A stretch of 64,000 nucleotides of DNA from Flaccisagitta enflata (Eukaryota > Chaetognatha > Sagittoidea > Aphragmophora). The stretch lies in assembly GCA_965153355.1 (NCBI GenBank), contig OZ231128.1, positions 37,138,001-37,202,000 on the forward strand, in the 5' to 3' direction. The position numbers were made by a program, and so were the translations under genes. Under the pieces are notes generated by a model. That model was not told where the DNA came from. It saw nothing but the letters and a program-made list of their open reading frames with translations, and did no database searches. This document shows positions 36,239 to 49,000 of this stretch, piece by piece. Numbering within the stretch: the stretch's first letter is position 1; every line of letters starts with the position of its first letter.

Positions 36239-36685
36239 ATGGCACGAGGCCATATCTTGAAAACATCCTTATCTGATGTATGTAGAATATGTGGAAAGGA
36301 GCCGGAAACAACAACCCATCTGTTAGCCGGGTGTGAAGTCCTAGCAAAAAAGGAATATTTGGACAGACATAACCAGGTTGCCCGGTATATTCACCACTTT
36401 ATATAAGTCCTTTAACTTCCGAACAGAACAGAAATGGCACCTCCACAGACCGTTGAAATGGACCAGAAGGTAGAAATTATATGGGACATGATACTCACCA
36501 CTGACCATGAAATCGGGGCAAATAGACCCGATTTAGTTGTAAGGGATAAAGCGAACAAACAAGTATTCATAATTTATGTAAGTTGCCCAAGCGATGTAAA
36601 TGTCACCGCAAAGGAAAATGAGAAAATTGCTAAATATAGTGGCCTCAGGGTGGAGTACAGAGTTGGCCAAAATTTCGCAATGTGA
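36239..36685 (+). pseudogene. 3' remnant of a non-LTR retrotransposon (zinc knuckle and endonuclease-like part)
   Basis: The first part has CRICGKEPETTTHLLAGC and EYLDRHNQVARYIH, the C-x2-C...H...C knuckle found at the C-terminus of several LINE reverse transcriptases. The last part has ANRPDLVVRDK, then FIIYVSCPSD and KENEKIAKY. That resembles the restriction-like PD-(D/E)xK endonuclease region of R2/NeSL-like LINEs. Between them are two in-frame stops, and recognisable family sequence appears in another frame, so at least two frameshifts are present. The reverse transcriptase itself is absent. It is dead. The clade is an inference from memory. Confidence 0.65.
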
Positions 36686-37148
36686 GTGCATGGTCATACC
36701 CGTGGTTATAGGTGGATCCCCGCCGAGATATCTGTTGATTTATGCCAAAAGATAACGCTGCTGGGGAGCAAAAAAATCATGAGGTCATGCCTGTCAAGAA
36801 AATAGGCCCCACATATCTGTATGCATGAAAGGTGTAATGATAACCTCCTGCCCCTGGTAATAACTGGAAATGCCACTACTTTTGAATGATGAACCCAATG
36901 GGGAGAATTGGTGTTAACCATGTACATGGACTGGTGTTGCCACTACGGCCCAAATTGTTTGTTCAAAGTTGGCTTTATGTTGGATTACATATGAAGTGGA
37001 CTACTTGAAACAAAACGTCAACATTGCCAAAAGGAAAAAATTACCATAAATTCTGAAATGCCCTTAGGATAAGGTCAATCCTTGGCTATCAGTCTCATGT
37101 TACCAAGACAGTTTGTTCTTGTGCAAGTAAATGTATTAACCATTTCTT
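36686..37148. other. No recognisable feature
   Basis: It may contain the 3' untranslated tail of the LINE remnant. No poly(A) tail or target duplication was recognised. Confidence 0.35.
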
Positions 37149-37270
<122 letters not shown>

Positions 37271-37572
37271 GATTCTGTCTATAAAACGTCTCTCACGGCC
37301 GGACGGCCTCTTACTCTGACAAATTAAACGCCGTCTTATTTTCCCTTATTTCCCTTATCTCCCTTTTTTTCCTTTTTTTATCATTTTATTTCTCGTGGGT
37401 ATTTCTGTATTTCTATGCTTTTTGTATTGCCTTTCATTGCTATCACTTTCAATTTTCATTTTCTACCTCGTGGCATCTTTTTTACCTGAGCTCACACGTC
37501 GATTCATCCCTCGAGAATTCGCTTCTGTTTTCGACTTAAAGTTTTGTTAAATATTGAATACTTAAGTGCACC

Positions 37573-37645
37573 ACTAATGACGGCTGTCGCCGTGAGGAAA
37601 AAGTCGTAAGCATTGGCCACTTTCCACCAAGTGTTTGTCCTCAAA
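37573..37645 (+). repeat. Short dispersed repeat with GC hairpin, copy 2
   Basis: ACGGCTGTCGCCGTGAGGAA, then GTCGTAAGCATTG and CACCAAGTGTTTGTC, aligned with 1063-1147. Confidence 0.6.
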
Positions 37646-37719
37646 CACTGCAAATGTGTTGGTAATAACTCATTAGTCCCTACTTTTACGTTTTCCTCTT
37701 TCTCCCTCCATTCTCCTCA

Positions 37720-37720
<1 letters not shown>

Positions 37721-37817
<97 letters not shown>

Positions 37818-37843
37818 ACACACACACACACACTAACACACAC
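37721..37843. repeat. (CA)n microsatellite
   Basis: About 60 units with TA and TAA breaks near the right end. It lies 50 bp before an Ig exon. Confidence 0.97.
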
Positions 37844-37893
37844 AAACTAATTCCCCTTCGTGTTCCCCCTCAAACGGTGATGGGACGTGACAG

Positions 37894-38065
37894 TGGTGGG
37901 TCGTCCGATCTGCACCCCGCCAGACCCCCAACTCACCGAGCACGCGCAGACGCAATTCACGTGCCGCGCGCTCTCCTGGGGAACGCAGAACCTGCGCGTC
38001 TCTTGGGTGACAGACGACGTGCAACTCACTACTTACTCACCTTACGGTCTCGTCCCCATCAAAGG
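37894..38065 (+). CDS. Ig-superfamily gene, exon b (start of Ig domain 2)
   Basis: The acceptor GACGTGACAG precedes 37894 (phase 1, matching exon a). The donor AAAGG|GTAGGT follows 38065 (phase 2). It encodes VGRPICTPPDPQLTEH, then QFTCRALSW with the B-strand Cys, NLRVSWVTDD with the C-strand Trp, and YGLVPIK. The acceptor lies within an open frame and lacks a long pyrimidine tract, so a start a few codons earlier is possible. Confidence 0.65.
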
Positions 38066-38997
38066 GTAGGTTTTGTTTACCTATACTTCACAACAGCTGC
38101 CACTGATTCATTATCAGAGTGCTGAATAGAAAAGATTAAAACGCATGTGATCTCTCTTATCGGGTCATCCTCCTGAGTTGTCAGATTCAGTTGAGCTTTT
38201 TTTTTCAGAGATGCCAAGAATCATGGATTTGAAATTGAAAGTCTTCAAGAGTATTTAGTTGTTTCACGTCTTTTTTAACAGAATTTCATCACTTTCTTTC
38301 AAGTAGTTTGTTTTTTATGACGGTTTGAAGAAGAATCTTTTTTTCCCAGCAGAGCAAAATTCAAAAAAAATTTCAAGTATCTTTATCCATACATCTTCAT
38401 CATTTCTAAACTGTTTCAGTCACAGATGGTAGTTTGGTCTCAAACCATACTGAAATTGGTAATCTCTAAATTACCTGCCATTAAAGGTCAATCCTGCAAA
38501 AGTAGCCTATATTGTCAGGGAAAGATAGCGGTGTAAAAATCTGTTATTTCTGGATTTCAATGTAAACTCTGCTCTGAGGGGAAATGTCAGCTGTTGCTTA
38601 AACTCTGCAGAAAAAGAAATAAACTATGTGTACCTAACTGACACAGATAAAATTTTCATGAAACAAATTTAAATCTATACTCTCTAATAACTGATCAATT
38701 TCAAAAATTCAAGTATAAAAATAAACTTGGCAGAATCCCACATCTTAGGTGGATGACCCGGTAAATAACGACTGAAATAAGTTTCGAGTGTACCAAGATC
38801 AACTCTAATTCCGTGTAAAAAAGAAACAACTCTGTAATAATAATCCATCATTCTGTGATGAAAAAAACTGATTCATCATCACAATTCTGTGTTTAAAGTT
38901 ACCATCGCAATCACATTTATGTGTTTAAAAACTCACATTTTTCTTTGTTAAAGCTTTTGAGAAAATAGGACAATATTCCTTGTTTTTTTTTGTCCAG

Positions 38998-39050
38998 GGA
39001 TGTTTTGCTCTCGCTTGACGTTGATGAAGATTCGTCGCAGCGAACGAAAG
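38998..39050 (+). CDS. Ig-superfamily gene, exon c (microexon of 53 bp)
   Basis: The acceptor TTTTTTTGTCCAG precedes 38998 and the donor AAAG|GTGAGG follows 39050. Phases are 2 in and 1 out. It encodes DVLLSLDVDEDSSQRTK, a reasonable D-E strand pair continuing domain 2. Another reading frame is also open, but only this one fits the phase of exon b. Confidence 0.55.
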
Positions 39051-39189
39051 GTGAGGAATTAGAGATAGCAATGATATTATATAATGATAAAACGATAAAA
39101 CGATAAAACGATAAAACAAAGTTAACAAAATTACGTATTGAAAAAAACCATGGTTGGATGTTTAAAGAATGTCAAAAGGGGACAGTCAG

Positions 39190-40040
<851 letters not shown>

Positions 40041-40289
40041 TGAGAGTGACAGAGACAGAAACAGACAGGGATATAAACAGATATACACGCGGAGGAACAG
40101 AGCTCAGACGGAAATATATATATTATTTTATACAGACCGAGAAAATTGGTGCATATTGAGATTGAACGGAAAAAAAGATAAGTAATAGAGAATGAGGGTG
40201 ATTCATGGACATTGGAGGAATTCAGCACATGGCGAAAGGTTGAACAAGGAGAACAAATGGATCATCTTACGTTTGCGTGAATGATTGAC

Positions 40290-40420
40290 GGACAGGTGCA
40301 CGAATGAACGGACGGACGGATGGACGGATGGATGGACAGACAGACGGAAAAACGGACAAACGGACGTCGGACGGACAGATGGACTGACTGGACTGACAGG
40401 ACGGGCGGACAGACATGGAC
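40290..40420. repeat. Degenerate GGAC/GACG repeat
   Basis: GACGGACGGATGG-like words for about 130 bp, similar in composition to the CCGTCCGTC part of the hairpin-ended repeat read on the minus strand. It may be a relic of one. Confidence 0.6.
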
Positions 40421-40649
40421 TATCTTTGCTTTGGCACACATACAAAGAATCGTAAGCATTAAGTGCTGTGCAGAATATGTAAAACGGAAGATTGAGGACC
40501 ATAAAACTAAGAAAACATTGTCAGGAACTGATGTTATTTAACGGAGGAAAAGGCGAGAAGGACATGAATAGCAAAACAAAAGGGTATTACTTTCAGTAAT
40601 AGACGTAAAAGGCTGGGAATAACGCTTCCATTTCTTAGTTGGTCGAGAG

Positions 40650-40772
40650 CATTTTGGCAAAAGCAGCGAGGCCAAAAACCGCAAAAACAGTGAGAAGTGG
40701 GCCAACCAACCGACTGACCCACGGACGGACGGGCATAGCGGGGTGTAGAGACGCGTAGCACGCGACTTAAAA
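40650..40772 (-). repeat. Hairpin-ended repeat, 5' half on minus strand
   Basis: On the minus strand: TTAAGTCGCGTGCTACGCG, CCCGCTATGCCCGTCCG, GGTCAGTCGGTTGG, then CCTCGCTGCTTTTGCC. Confidence 0.65.
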
Positions 40773-40813
40773 AATGTAATGGATGCTTTCAATCTTTTGT
40801 TCGATTTTTGAAG

Positions 40814-41085
40814 GGCCAGTTGTCCAATAGATGCGTCTCCCTAAGCCGCCACCGTCTCGCTACCACAGTGAGAGGAAATGTTTATCAAATTCTGTTTTAT
40901 GGAAAACTAGGAGTGATGCGCGTAGTAACTAGTCAGTGAAGGCTCACAAGGCCCTCTTCCATTTATTTCAGTTTGGGTATAGTGAGGGATGTTGTTCCAC
41001 CTATCATCCTAATAAGTAATATACACTGAATTAAGGGCAACGGGTGCCGCTGAGACGTTGACCATCTGACGCTTTTGCGACTGTT
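40814..41085. repeat. Cluster of short dispersed repeat fragments
   Basis: TGTCCAATAGATGCGTC (also near 44463), GGGTATAGTGAGGGA plus TTGTTCCAC (also near 56763), and AACGGGTGCCGCTGAGACG/TTGACCATCTGACGC (also near 44110 and 58560) follow one another. Confidence 0.6.
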
Positions 41086-41109
41086 TTCCCTTCTCAAACT
41101 CTCTTTCGC

Positions 41110-41131
41110 TCTCTCTCTCTCTCTCTCTTTC
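41110..41131 (+). repeat. (CT)n tract forming a polypyrimidine tract
   Basis: A CT run followed by TTTCTACCACCAG, the acceptor of exon d. Confidence 0.75.
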
Positions 41132-41140
41132 TACCACCAG

Positions 41141-41422
41141 CTTCGTTCTACGACGTCACATCCCAGAATAACAACCATGGCTACCACCACTCCTCCTCAT
41201 CATCTCCATCCTCTTCTTCCTCTTCCTCCTCTTCCTCCTCCTCTTCTCGTCATCGCGGCTTTCATCGGTATCCTTTCTACGGCATGCGCCCAGTCACAGC
41301 CACTCAGACGCGGTTGGGGACTCAACCCAGCCCCTACACGTTTGGGGCGGGACAGCGTCAGGGGCTTGGCGTCAGGGGCTACGTCGCCGATAATGTCAGG
41401 GGAAACGCCGACAATGATGAAG
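41141..41422 (+). CDS. Ig-superfamily gene, exon d (Ser-rich, low-complexity)
   Basis: The acceptor TTTCTACCACCAG precedes 41141 and the donor GAAG|GTAAAT follows 41422 (phase 1 on both sides, so skippable without frameshift). In the phase set by exon c it reads SFYDVTSQNNNHGYHH, a run of about 20 Ser broken by one Pro, then RHRGFHRYPFYGMRPVTA and a Gly/Arg-rich end. It is open for 93 codons. It carries no Ig motif. It would sit between the E and F strands of domain 2 as a disordered loop, or be an optional exon. Confidence 0.5.
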
Positions 41423-42088
41423 GTAAATAATGAATAAATGAATAATTTAAAATAATCGAATAATATGAATTTTTTTTAACGAATGGAAGGAAAATAACAC
41501 AGCGAGAGATGTGGGTGGGGCGGGCGGCTAGTAATTAACACGATCTGGAAGAGAAAGACAAACGGAGCGCACTGAGCGAGCACATCGCGTAAACTAACAA
41601 ATGCATATTGAGCGAGAGCCTGTTTTGGTTTACGCCTGTTTATGTTTTAAACGAACAGTGAGGGTATGCTTGACCTTGTCAGAATGTTCCTCTTGTATGA
41701 TTATATCAAGCAATAAAAGAATACATACAGAAATACAAACAAAATGACCAACATAGCCTTCGAGCAGATACGAAGATATGCTTGGAACGATTGAAAGTCC
41801 GGATTCCGGGGCAAATCATATGTAACGGACCAATATACCAACTGTTAGTCCTACCGGCATCGCATCATTAAAAAGTCCCGACTGAGTAGACAGGCGCGTC
41901 TAGGCAAAGTCGCCTGTTTCAAAATAAAGGCAGAAAACGAAGGAAAATGAGGAGGAATTCACAAAAATAATGGAATCTGTTGCAGCAAAGAATTATCGCG
42001 CAAAATTAGGAGGATCCATTTTCTAAAGAGAAAAAGGAGTTCATATTGTTTGTCTTTTTTTTTTCTCTCTCTTTTTTCCCTTTCTTTT
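41423..42088. other. No recognisable feature
   Basis: Intron sequence of the Ig gene model. Confidence 0.4.
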
Positions 42089-42565
42089 AATGTTGCGGAC
42101 AAGCAATTGTTTCCCAGGCTTTGTCCGTCCGTCTGTCGGTCCATTTGTCTGTCTGTCGGTCCATTGGTCCATCCGTGATGATTGAGTCGAAAAGAGTGAA
42201 AACGCGCGTTTTTGATGCTACTGCATGCTGTTATGATTGTCTGTGTGTGTGAGTGAGCATGGGGTGAGGTAGGGTGTGGATGGGGCTGTATACCCTGCCC
42301 AACCGTCCGCGACAATATTGTGACTCCGCGTGACTTGTCCATGTTTTTAGTTGCGGACACGCCACTCTATAAGAGGCTTTGTCCGTCCGTCCGTCCGTCT
42401 GTCCGTCTGTCGAGTCGAAAAGTGGGAAAGCGAGCATTTTAGAAGCTTTTTGTGTATGTGTCTGTGTTGGAAAGAGCATTGGGTAGGGCGTTGGGTGCGG
42501 ATGGAGGTTGGCGGCCCCTACCCACCCGTCCACAACGATATTGTGACCCCGCATCACTTGTTTCA
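42089..42565 (+). repeat. Two tandem hairpin-ended repeats, GTTGCG subtype
   Basis: Copy 1 (42092-42315) starts GTTGCGGACAAGCAAT and ends CAACCGTCCGCGACAA. Copy 2 (42350-42545) starts AGTTGCGGACACGCC and ends CACCCGTCCACAAC. Both have ATTGTGAC-CCGC and TCACTTGT or GACTTGT after the 3' end instead of CCGTGTATCCGGCC, a distinct tail. Confidence 0.7.
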
Positions 42566-42687
42566 AGTCAATTTTCTTACTGTCATTCTTTCTTCATTTC
42601 ATTCCTGATTTCTTTTTTCTATCATCCTTCGCTCCTATTGTTCTTTCTTGTGTTCTTTCTAGTGTTCTTTTCTTGGTTTCTTTCCAG

Positions 42688-42795
42688 TCTTTTTAGTAGC
42701 AAACATGCGATTCTACAAGAAGCTTCTTCCGTCCGTCTGTATGTTCATCCGTTTGTTGTTCCCTCGGTCTGTTGGTAACACGAGTTTAAAATCAT
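42688..42795 (+). repeat. Hairpin-ended repeat, degenerate 5' part
   Basis: AGTAGCAAACATGCGATTCTA, then CTTCCGTCCGTCTG. Confidence 0.5.
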
Positions 42796-42800
42796 GCATT

Positions 42801-43124
42801 TAACAACAACAACAACAACAACAACAACAGCAGCAACAACAACAGCAACAGCAACAACAGCAACAGCAACAACAACAGCAAAAACAACAGCAACAACAGC
42901 AGCAGCAGCAACAGCAGCAGCAGCAACGCAGCAAGCAGCAACAGCAGTATTGGCAGTTACAACAGCAGCGCAGCAACAACAGCAACAGCAACAAAACAAC
43001 AACAACAGCAACAGCAACAGCAATGATACAAAGTTGCGGTTGCAACGGCAAGCAGGCAACAAGGCAACAGCTTCTACAACAACGGCTTTACAGCTACAAC
43101 AGCAACAACAACAGCAACAACAGC

Positions 43125-43155
<31 letters not shown>

Positions 43156-43156
43156 G
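42801..43156. repeat. (CAA/CAG)n array
   Basis: Imperfect CAA and CAG triplets. Open frames give Gln, Asn/Ser or Thr/Ala runs and are not supported as genes. Confidence 0.95.
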
Positions 43157-43292
43157 CGGGCCGCGGGGATCAACGCGGTCTAGACGCCATCATGTTGCAG
43201 CAAGACGCTTCCCTGTTGGTAGAATTTCTGATTAACGCGTATAAAGTTAATACTTAATATTTAAGTTAATAAACACTCGTGAATCATACGCA

Positions 43293-43644
<352 letters not shown>

Positions 43645-43646
43645 AG

Positions 43647-43765
43647 GCCGGCGTAACTCATTCGGTATGTCTTCAAGCCACGAGCAAGACTATGGAAATT
43701 ACACTTACAACAGCTTTTTCCTCACTCCTTCCTACAACACTCACGGCAAAGGATTATTTTGTAAG
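43647..43765 (+). CDS. Ig-superfamily gene, exon e (end of Ig domain 2)
   Basis: The acceptor CTCTCTTCAG precedes 43647 and the donor TGTAAG|GTACGA follows 43765. Phases are 1 in and 0 out. It encodes NSFGMSSSHEQDYGNYTYNS and then THGKGLFCK. GLFCK followed by V of the next exon is a likely F strand with the second Cys. The sequon NYT fits an extracellular protein. A donor 5 bp upstream (T|GTAAGG) is stronger by consensus but would bring a stop in the next exon. Confidence 0.6.
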
Positions 43766-43833
43766 GTACGAACGAACTGATTCTTGTATCTTGTTTAGAT
43801 GATAGCCCGCCTCCCTTTTGGGGCTTCAACGAT

Positions 43834-43968
43834 AGGATTTGGGACTGGAGGCGGAGATTTGGGCCTCAAGACTGGGATTTGGGCCTCAAGGCGGAGATTT
43901 GGGCCTCAAGGCTGGGATTTGGGCCTCAAGGCTGGGACTTTGGCCTTGAGGCTAGGATCTGTGGCAGA
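43834..43968 (+). repeat. Minisatellite, 21-bp unit, copy 2 of the dispersed unit
   Basis: About six units of GATTTGGGCCTCAAGGCTGG. The flank CATTCGAGGCCGCTGCCC at about 44050 also matches the locus at 30972-31260. Confidence 0.8.
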
Positions 43969-44084
43969 GGGGGGGTATGGACGGAGGAGAAGAAGAAGGA
44001 GAAGAAGGAGGAGAAAATCTCCCATATGTGTAAAAGCATTGGTCATCAACCCATTCGAGGCCGCTGCCCCCCCTCAACTGCATC

Positions 44085-44135
44085 ACAATCTACTTAGGCA
44101 GGGCACAGGTACCGTTAACCATCTAACGCTTTTTC
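44085..44135 (+). repeat. Short dispersed repeat fragment
   Basis: ACTTAGGCAGGGCACAGGTACC, then GTTAACCATCTAACGCTTTT, aligned with 41020-41080 and 58545-58592. Confidence 0.55.
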
Positions 44136-44278
44136 AACTACTGTATTTATCTTATTTTTGTCTTTCTTTCTGAAAATTCATAAGAATTGAAAGGATATCA
44201 AATGTTGTACTTATTATAAAAAGATCAAGCTGTAAATCTTTATTTCATCTCACTCTGTCATGTTTTTTTTTCTATCAG

Positions 44279-44367
44279 GTTGACTTAATCCACACGAGTA
44301 ACGTTACTGAATTTGGGGATCCTCCTTACTGTGGATACGAATCTTTAAACGTCACATTTTCCGCAAA
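44279..44367 (+). CDS. Ig-superfamily gene, exon f
   Basis: The acceptor TTTTTTTCTATCAG precedes 44279 and the donor GCAAA|GTAAGG follows 44367. Phases are 0 in and 2 out. It encodes VDLIHTSNVTEFGDPPYCGY, then ESLNVTFSA, with two N-glycosylation sequons. It completes domain 2 (G strand) and starts the linker to domain 3. The BEL element starts 246 bp downstream in the same orientation. Confidence 0.6.
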
Positions 44368-44612
44368 GTAAGGAACAGTTGAACCCCTATTTATATATTT
44401 TAGGTGGATTTCTTTTGTTACCAATGAAAGGAAGTGAAAGAAGTAACAACAAGGCCAAGAGATGTCCAATAGATGCGTCCTCTTTAGGATTAAGATATTA
44501 TCATACAATTGATTAAGATATTAAGATACAATAATACGAAAATTTAAAGATTCAGAGATAAAGAGAAAAATATAAACTGATTCCTCTCTCCCCCCTCCCC
44601 CCACGCCTAGTT

Positions 44613-45421
<809 letters not shown>

Positions 45422-45439
45422 TGGCGTCCCTTTATTTGA
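45422..45439 (+). promoter_or_regulatory. Primer binding site of the BEL element
   Basis: TGGCGTCCC starts directly after the LTR, as expected for a site pairing with the CCA end of a tRNA. The tRNA species was not determined. Confidence 0.65.
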
Positions 45440-46099
45440 TCTTCCAACTTTTCATTCAATTTCAAGCAGGCCAGAATTGGATGTGAAAAATAGTCAGGCG
45501 AACTATTGTGATCACATAGGAACATAGTCAGGCGGACTATAGTGGTCACATTGGAACAAGTGCACTTTATGAGTCACTTGCAGGAGAACGAGAACCATAG
45601 GTGTGCTTTACGAGCCACTTGGAAGAAGAAAAGGTACTTTGCGAGTACCCAAGGAGACAAAAAGTGTGCTTCACGAGCCACAAATTGGAAGTGGTGAATT
45701 TGGAAGTGGTGAATTTGGAAGTGGTGAATTAGGAAGTGGTGAATTTGGAAGTGGTGATATAGGAAGTGGTGAATTTGACCAGTTTGAAAATGCCTGGGGG
45801 AATCTGGTCTGTAAATTGAGTCAATTGTATTGACCAGTTTTATCTCACAGGGGTTGAGATAAAGAAATAAGCCAGGCGGGCTTAATTGGAAAAAAGGTCT
45901 GAAAGAATTGACCTATTTATATCTCACAGGGGTTGAGATAAAAACAAGCCAGGCGGGCTTAATTGGAAGAAGGGTCTAAAGACCAATTTATATCTCACAG
46001 GGGTTGAGATTTATCAAAAATAATCCAAAGTTGGATTTTTGATTGTGGAATTTGATCTCAAAATTGTTTTGGCCATGGTTAACAGTAACAAGCGGTTAC
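45440..46099 (+). promoter_or_regulatory. Structured untranslated leader of the BEL element
   Basis: Three parts are seen. Between 45489 and 45681 at least six short stem-loops follow each other. Between about 45685 and 45775 a 15-bp unit GGAAGTGGTGAATTT repeats about seven times. Between 45835 and 46011 a unit with stems ATCTCA/TGAGAT and AAGCC/GGCTT repeats two to three times. Possible roles are packaging, dimerisation or translation control. These are inferences. Confidence 0.6.
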
Positions 46100-49000
46100 A
46101 TGGACCTCATACAAGCTAAAACAAAGATTGCTGAATGGGAAAAAACTCTTTCTACAATTGAACAACAAAAATTGATTCTTTTGATTGATAAAAGGAAAGA
46201 AGCTCAGAGGGAAGTTGATGATATAACTAAACAGTTGGAAAAGGAATTACATCTTTGGCGTGAACGCTGCGATGGATTAGTAGCATGTGCTAATATCCTT
46301 GGGTTTAAAAATTGGTTGTCAACACAATTTGACAAATTGAAAATTTGCATTGATGAAGAAGTAAGATTCTTGCCTGAATCACTCAGGAGAGCTCATTCGC
46401 AAGTAATCGGTGATTACTCAACTGCTGCTATACGTGTGCTTGCAGCAGCTGAAGAATTTATAGAACGGAGTAAACAAATAAGAAAAGAAAGAAAGAGACA
46501 ATTAAAAATCTGGAAGGCGGAGATTCAGTTATCTTCGACTGATTCTGAATCTGAAGAGGAGGAGATCAACGATAACCCCCATTCAACCCCTACAAAGCCC
46601 AAGAAACTTCACAACATGGATGCTATCACAAATTGTGAATCTAAACTTCCTCAGGCACAGAAAGACCTGTTGGAGACGAAAAAATTGGAAAGAAGATCAA
46701 TTCGCATACGGGTCACCAAAATTGTCAACAAGCTAACAAAGGACATTGATGTTGGTGACAAATTTGCGGTTGAGGACTCAAAAACCATCCTGTTAGCAGT
46801 CCGGAGAGACTTGGACAAGAGGGATGAAGAAATTTGGACATTTTATGATGATGATGCTGTGGCTGCAGATATGGGTCAAGGGGAACAATGGACTGAAAAA
46901 GGTTCCAATGCCATTGCTAATGCAGAGAGGTTTCTAAATTCATTGAACCCAAGCAGTGTTGCTCCCTCTTCCTCTACAACACCTACTACAGCTACATCCA
47001 ATCATGCAAGAACACCCAAAATAGAGATCCCAAAGTTTTATGGGAAATCTCCTGCTGAGTACCAAGCATTTTGGAACTCATTTGAATCTCTCATTGACAA
47101 GCGCACTGATTTGGCAAATGTGGAAAAACTCCTTTACTTAAAGGATGCTTGTGTTGGTGAAGCCAAGAAACTAGCAGATGGGTACAACATAACCGATGTC
47201 AATTATGACCATTTCAAAAAATTTCTCAAAGAAATGTTTGGAAAACCCAGATTGGTTCAACAATCACATGTTAAAAACATTTTGAACCTCAAACCATTCG
47301 AAACCGACAACATCAAGCCATTCCTTACAACCTTGGAAACCTCAATGAGATGTCTGGCCGAGTATGGCATAGACATGGACAATGGGTCTTGGATAATAGT
47401 ACCCTTTGTTGAGGAATTCATGTCAAAGGAAATTTTGCAAAAATGGCGCGAGGAGATCAATGATGATGATTCATTCTCAACAAAAAAGCTGCTGGACTTT
47501 TTGCATGAAAAGCTGCAATGTTATGGCACAGCATCTGAACAGAAAAATGATGCAGAAAACAAAGACACAGGAGCAAAGACTACATTGATGCTCACTATTG
47601 CGAGTAGAGAGGTGACATGCTTCTGTTGTGACAGAGATCACAGAATTTTCAATTGCGAAAAATTCAAAAAACTTTCACCAAAAGAAAGGTCCGATTTCAT
47701 CTTCAAAAAGAAGCATTGTCAAAAATGTTTGATGCCAATCACCAAAGATCATTTCCCAAAGACTTGTAAGTCACCAATCAAGTGCAGAGTGTGCCAAAAA
47801 CCTCACCACACACTCCTGCACTGGGGAAAACCACCCATGAGTGATGATGCAAAGGCTGCATCTCCAACATCAACATTTACTGTTTCATCAACAACAGTCT
47901 CCAAACCTGAGTCATTGCCAGCCGTGAAAACTTGCTGTAATTCACTTCATCATGCGCCTCAAAAGAAAGAGGGACTGACAGTTTTGAAGAACTTCAAAGC
48001 TGTTCCGAGAGAAAGACCAAATTTGACAATTCGGTCAGTCATTGATGATGGTTCTCAGACCACATGGATTTTGCAAAAAACTGCAAAAATGTTGAAATTG
48101 CCCGTGATAAGGCGAGTGCTGCTTGCTGTTGCAACAGCATTTTCAGGTGAACACCGTGCACCTGAACTTTATGATGTGGTCAAGATCAGTCTTTGCACCA
48201 AAGATAACCGTTACTGTGAGATGGAAGCGGTAGTCTCTCCATCAGAGAAGCTCACAGTTGATATGGATGCAATCAGACTTGATCCTTGCACAGAATATCC
48301 TCATTTGGCGGACATTCAGTTTGCAGATGATTATCCACGTGATGCAACTGAAGTTGAGTTGCTAATTGGCAATGAATATGCTGATCACATACAGACTGGA
48401 AACAAGAGAGTTGGTAACCCAGGAGAGCCATGTGCAATCCAAACTTTGTTTGGTTGGGTCTTATCAGGTAGTATAAGACAGAATGCGTCACGCTTTACAT
48501 CAACAAACCTGACACAGGTTGTGGCATTGGAAAATGTCTTGGAAAAATTTTGGAAATTGGAAGAATGCCCAAATCCAAACTCAAGAATCAAAAATCTTGT
48601 TGATGAAAAGGTGCATGAAGAGTTCAAGAAGACCATCACTTATGATGATGTGAACCAGCAGTACATGGTCAAAATTCCTTACAAGGAAGAGGTGAAAAAG
48701 TTGTCGGACAACTTTGTACCAACAAGAGCTCTGTATTGGAAACAGCAAGCCATCCTGAAGAATGACCCAGAAAAAAGAGCTACTGTTCAAAAGATTTTTG
48801 ATGAACAGTTTGATCTTGGTGTTCTAGAACTGGTCTCTGATGCTGACACTCCAGCTGGAGGTGTCCACTACCTACCTTGGCACTTGGTGCTTAGGCCAGG
48901 CCATCCAACAACACCCGTGAGGATTGTGAAAAATGCCTCATTCAAGGGTAAATTTGGCATTTCCCTGAACAGCGCTCAACATGTTGGGCCAAATCTATTG

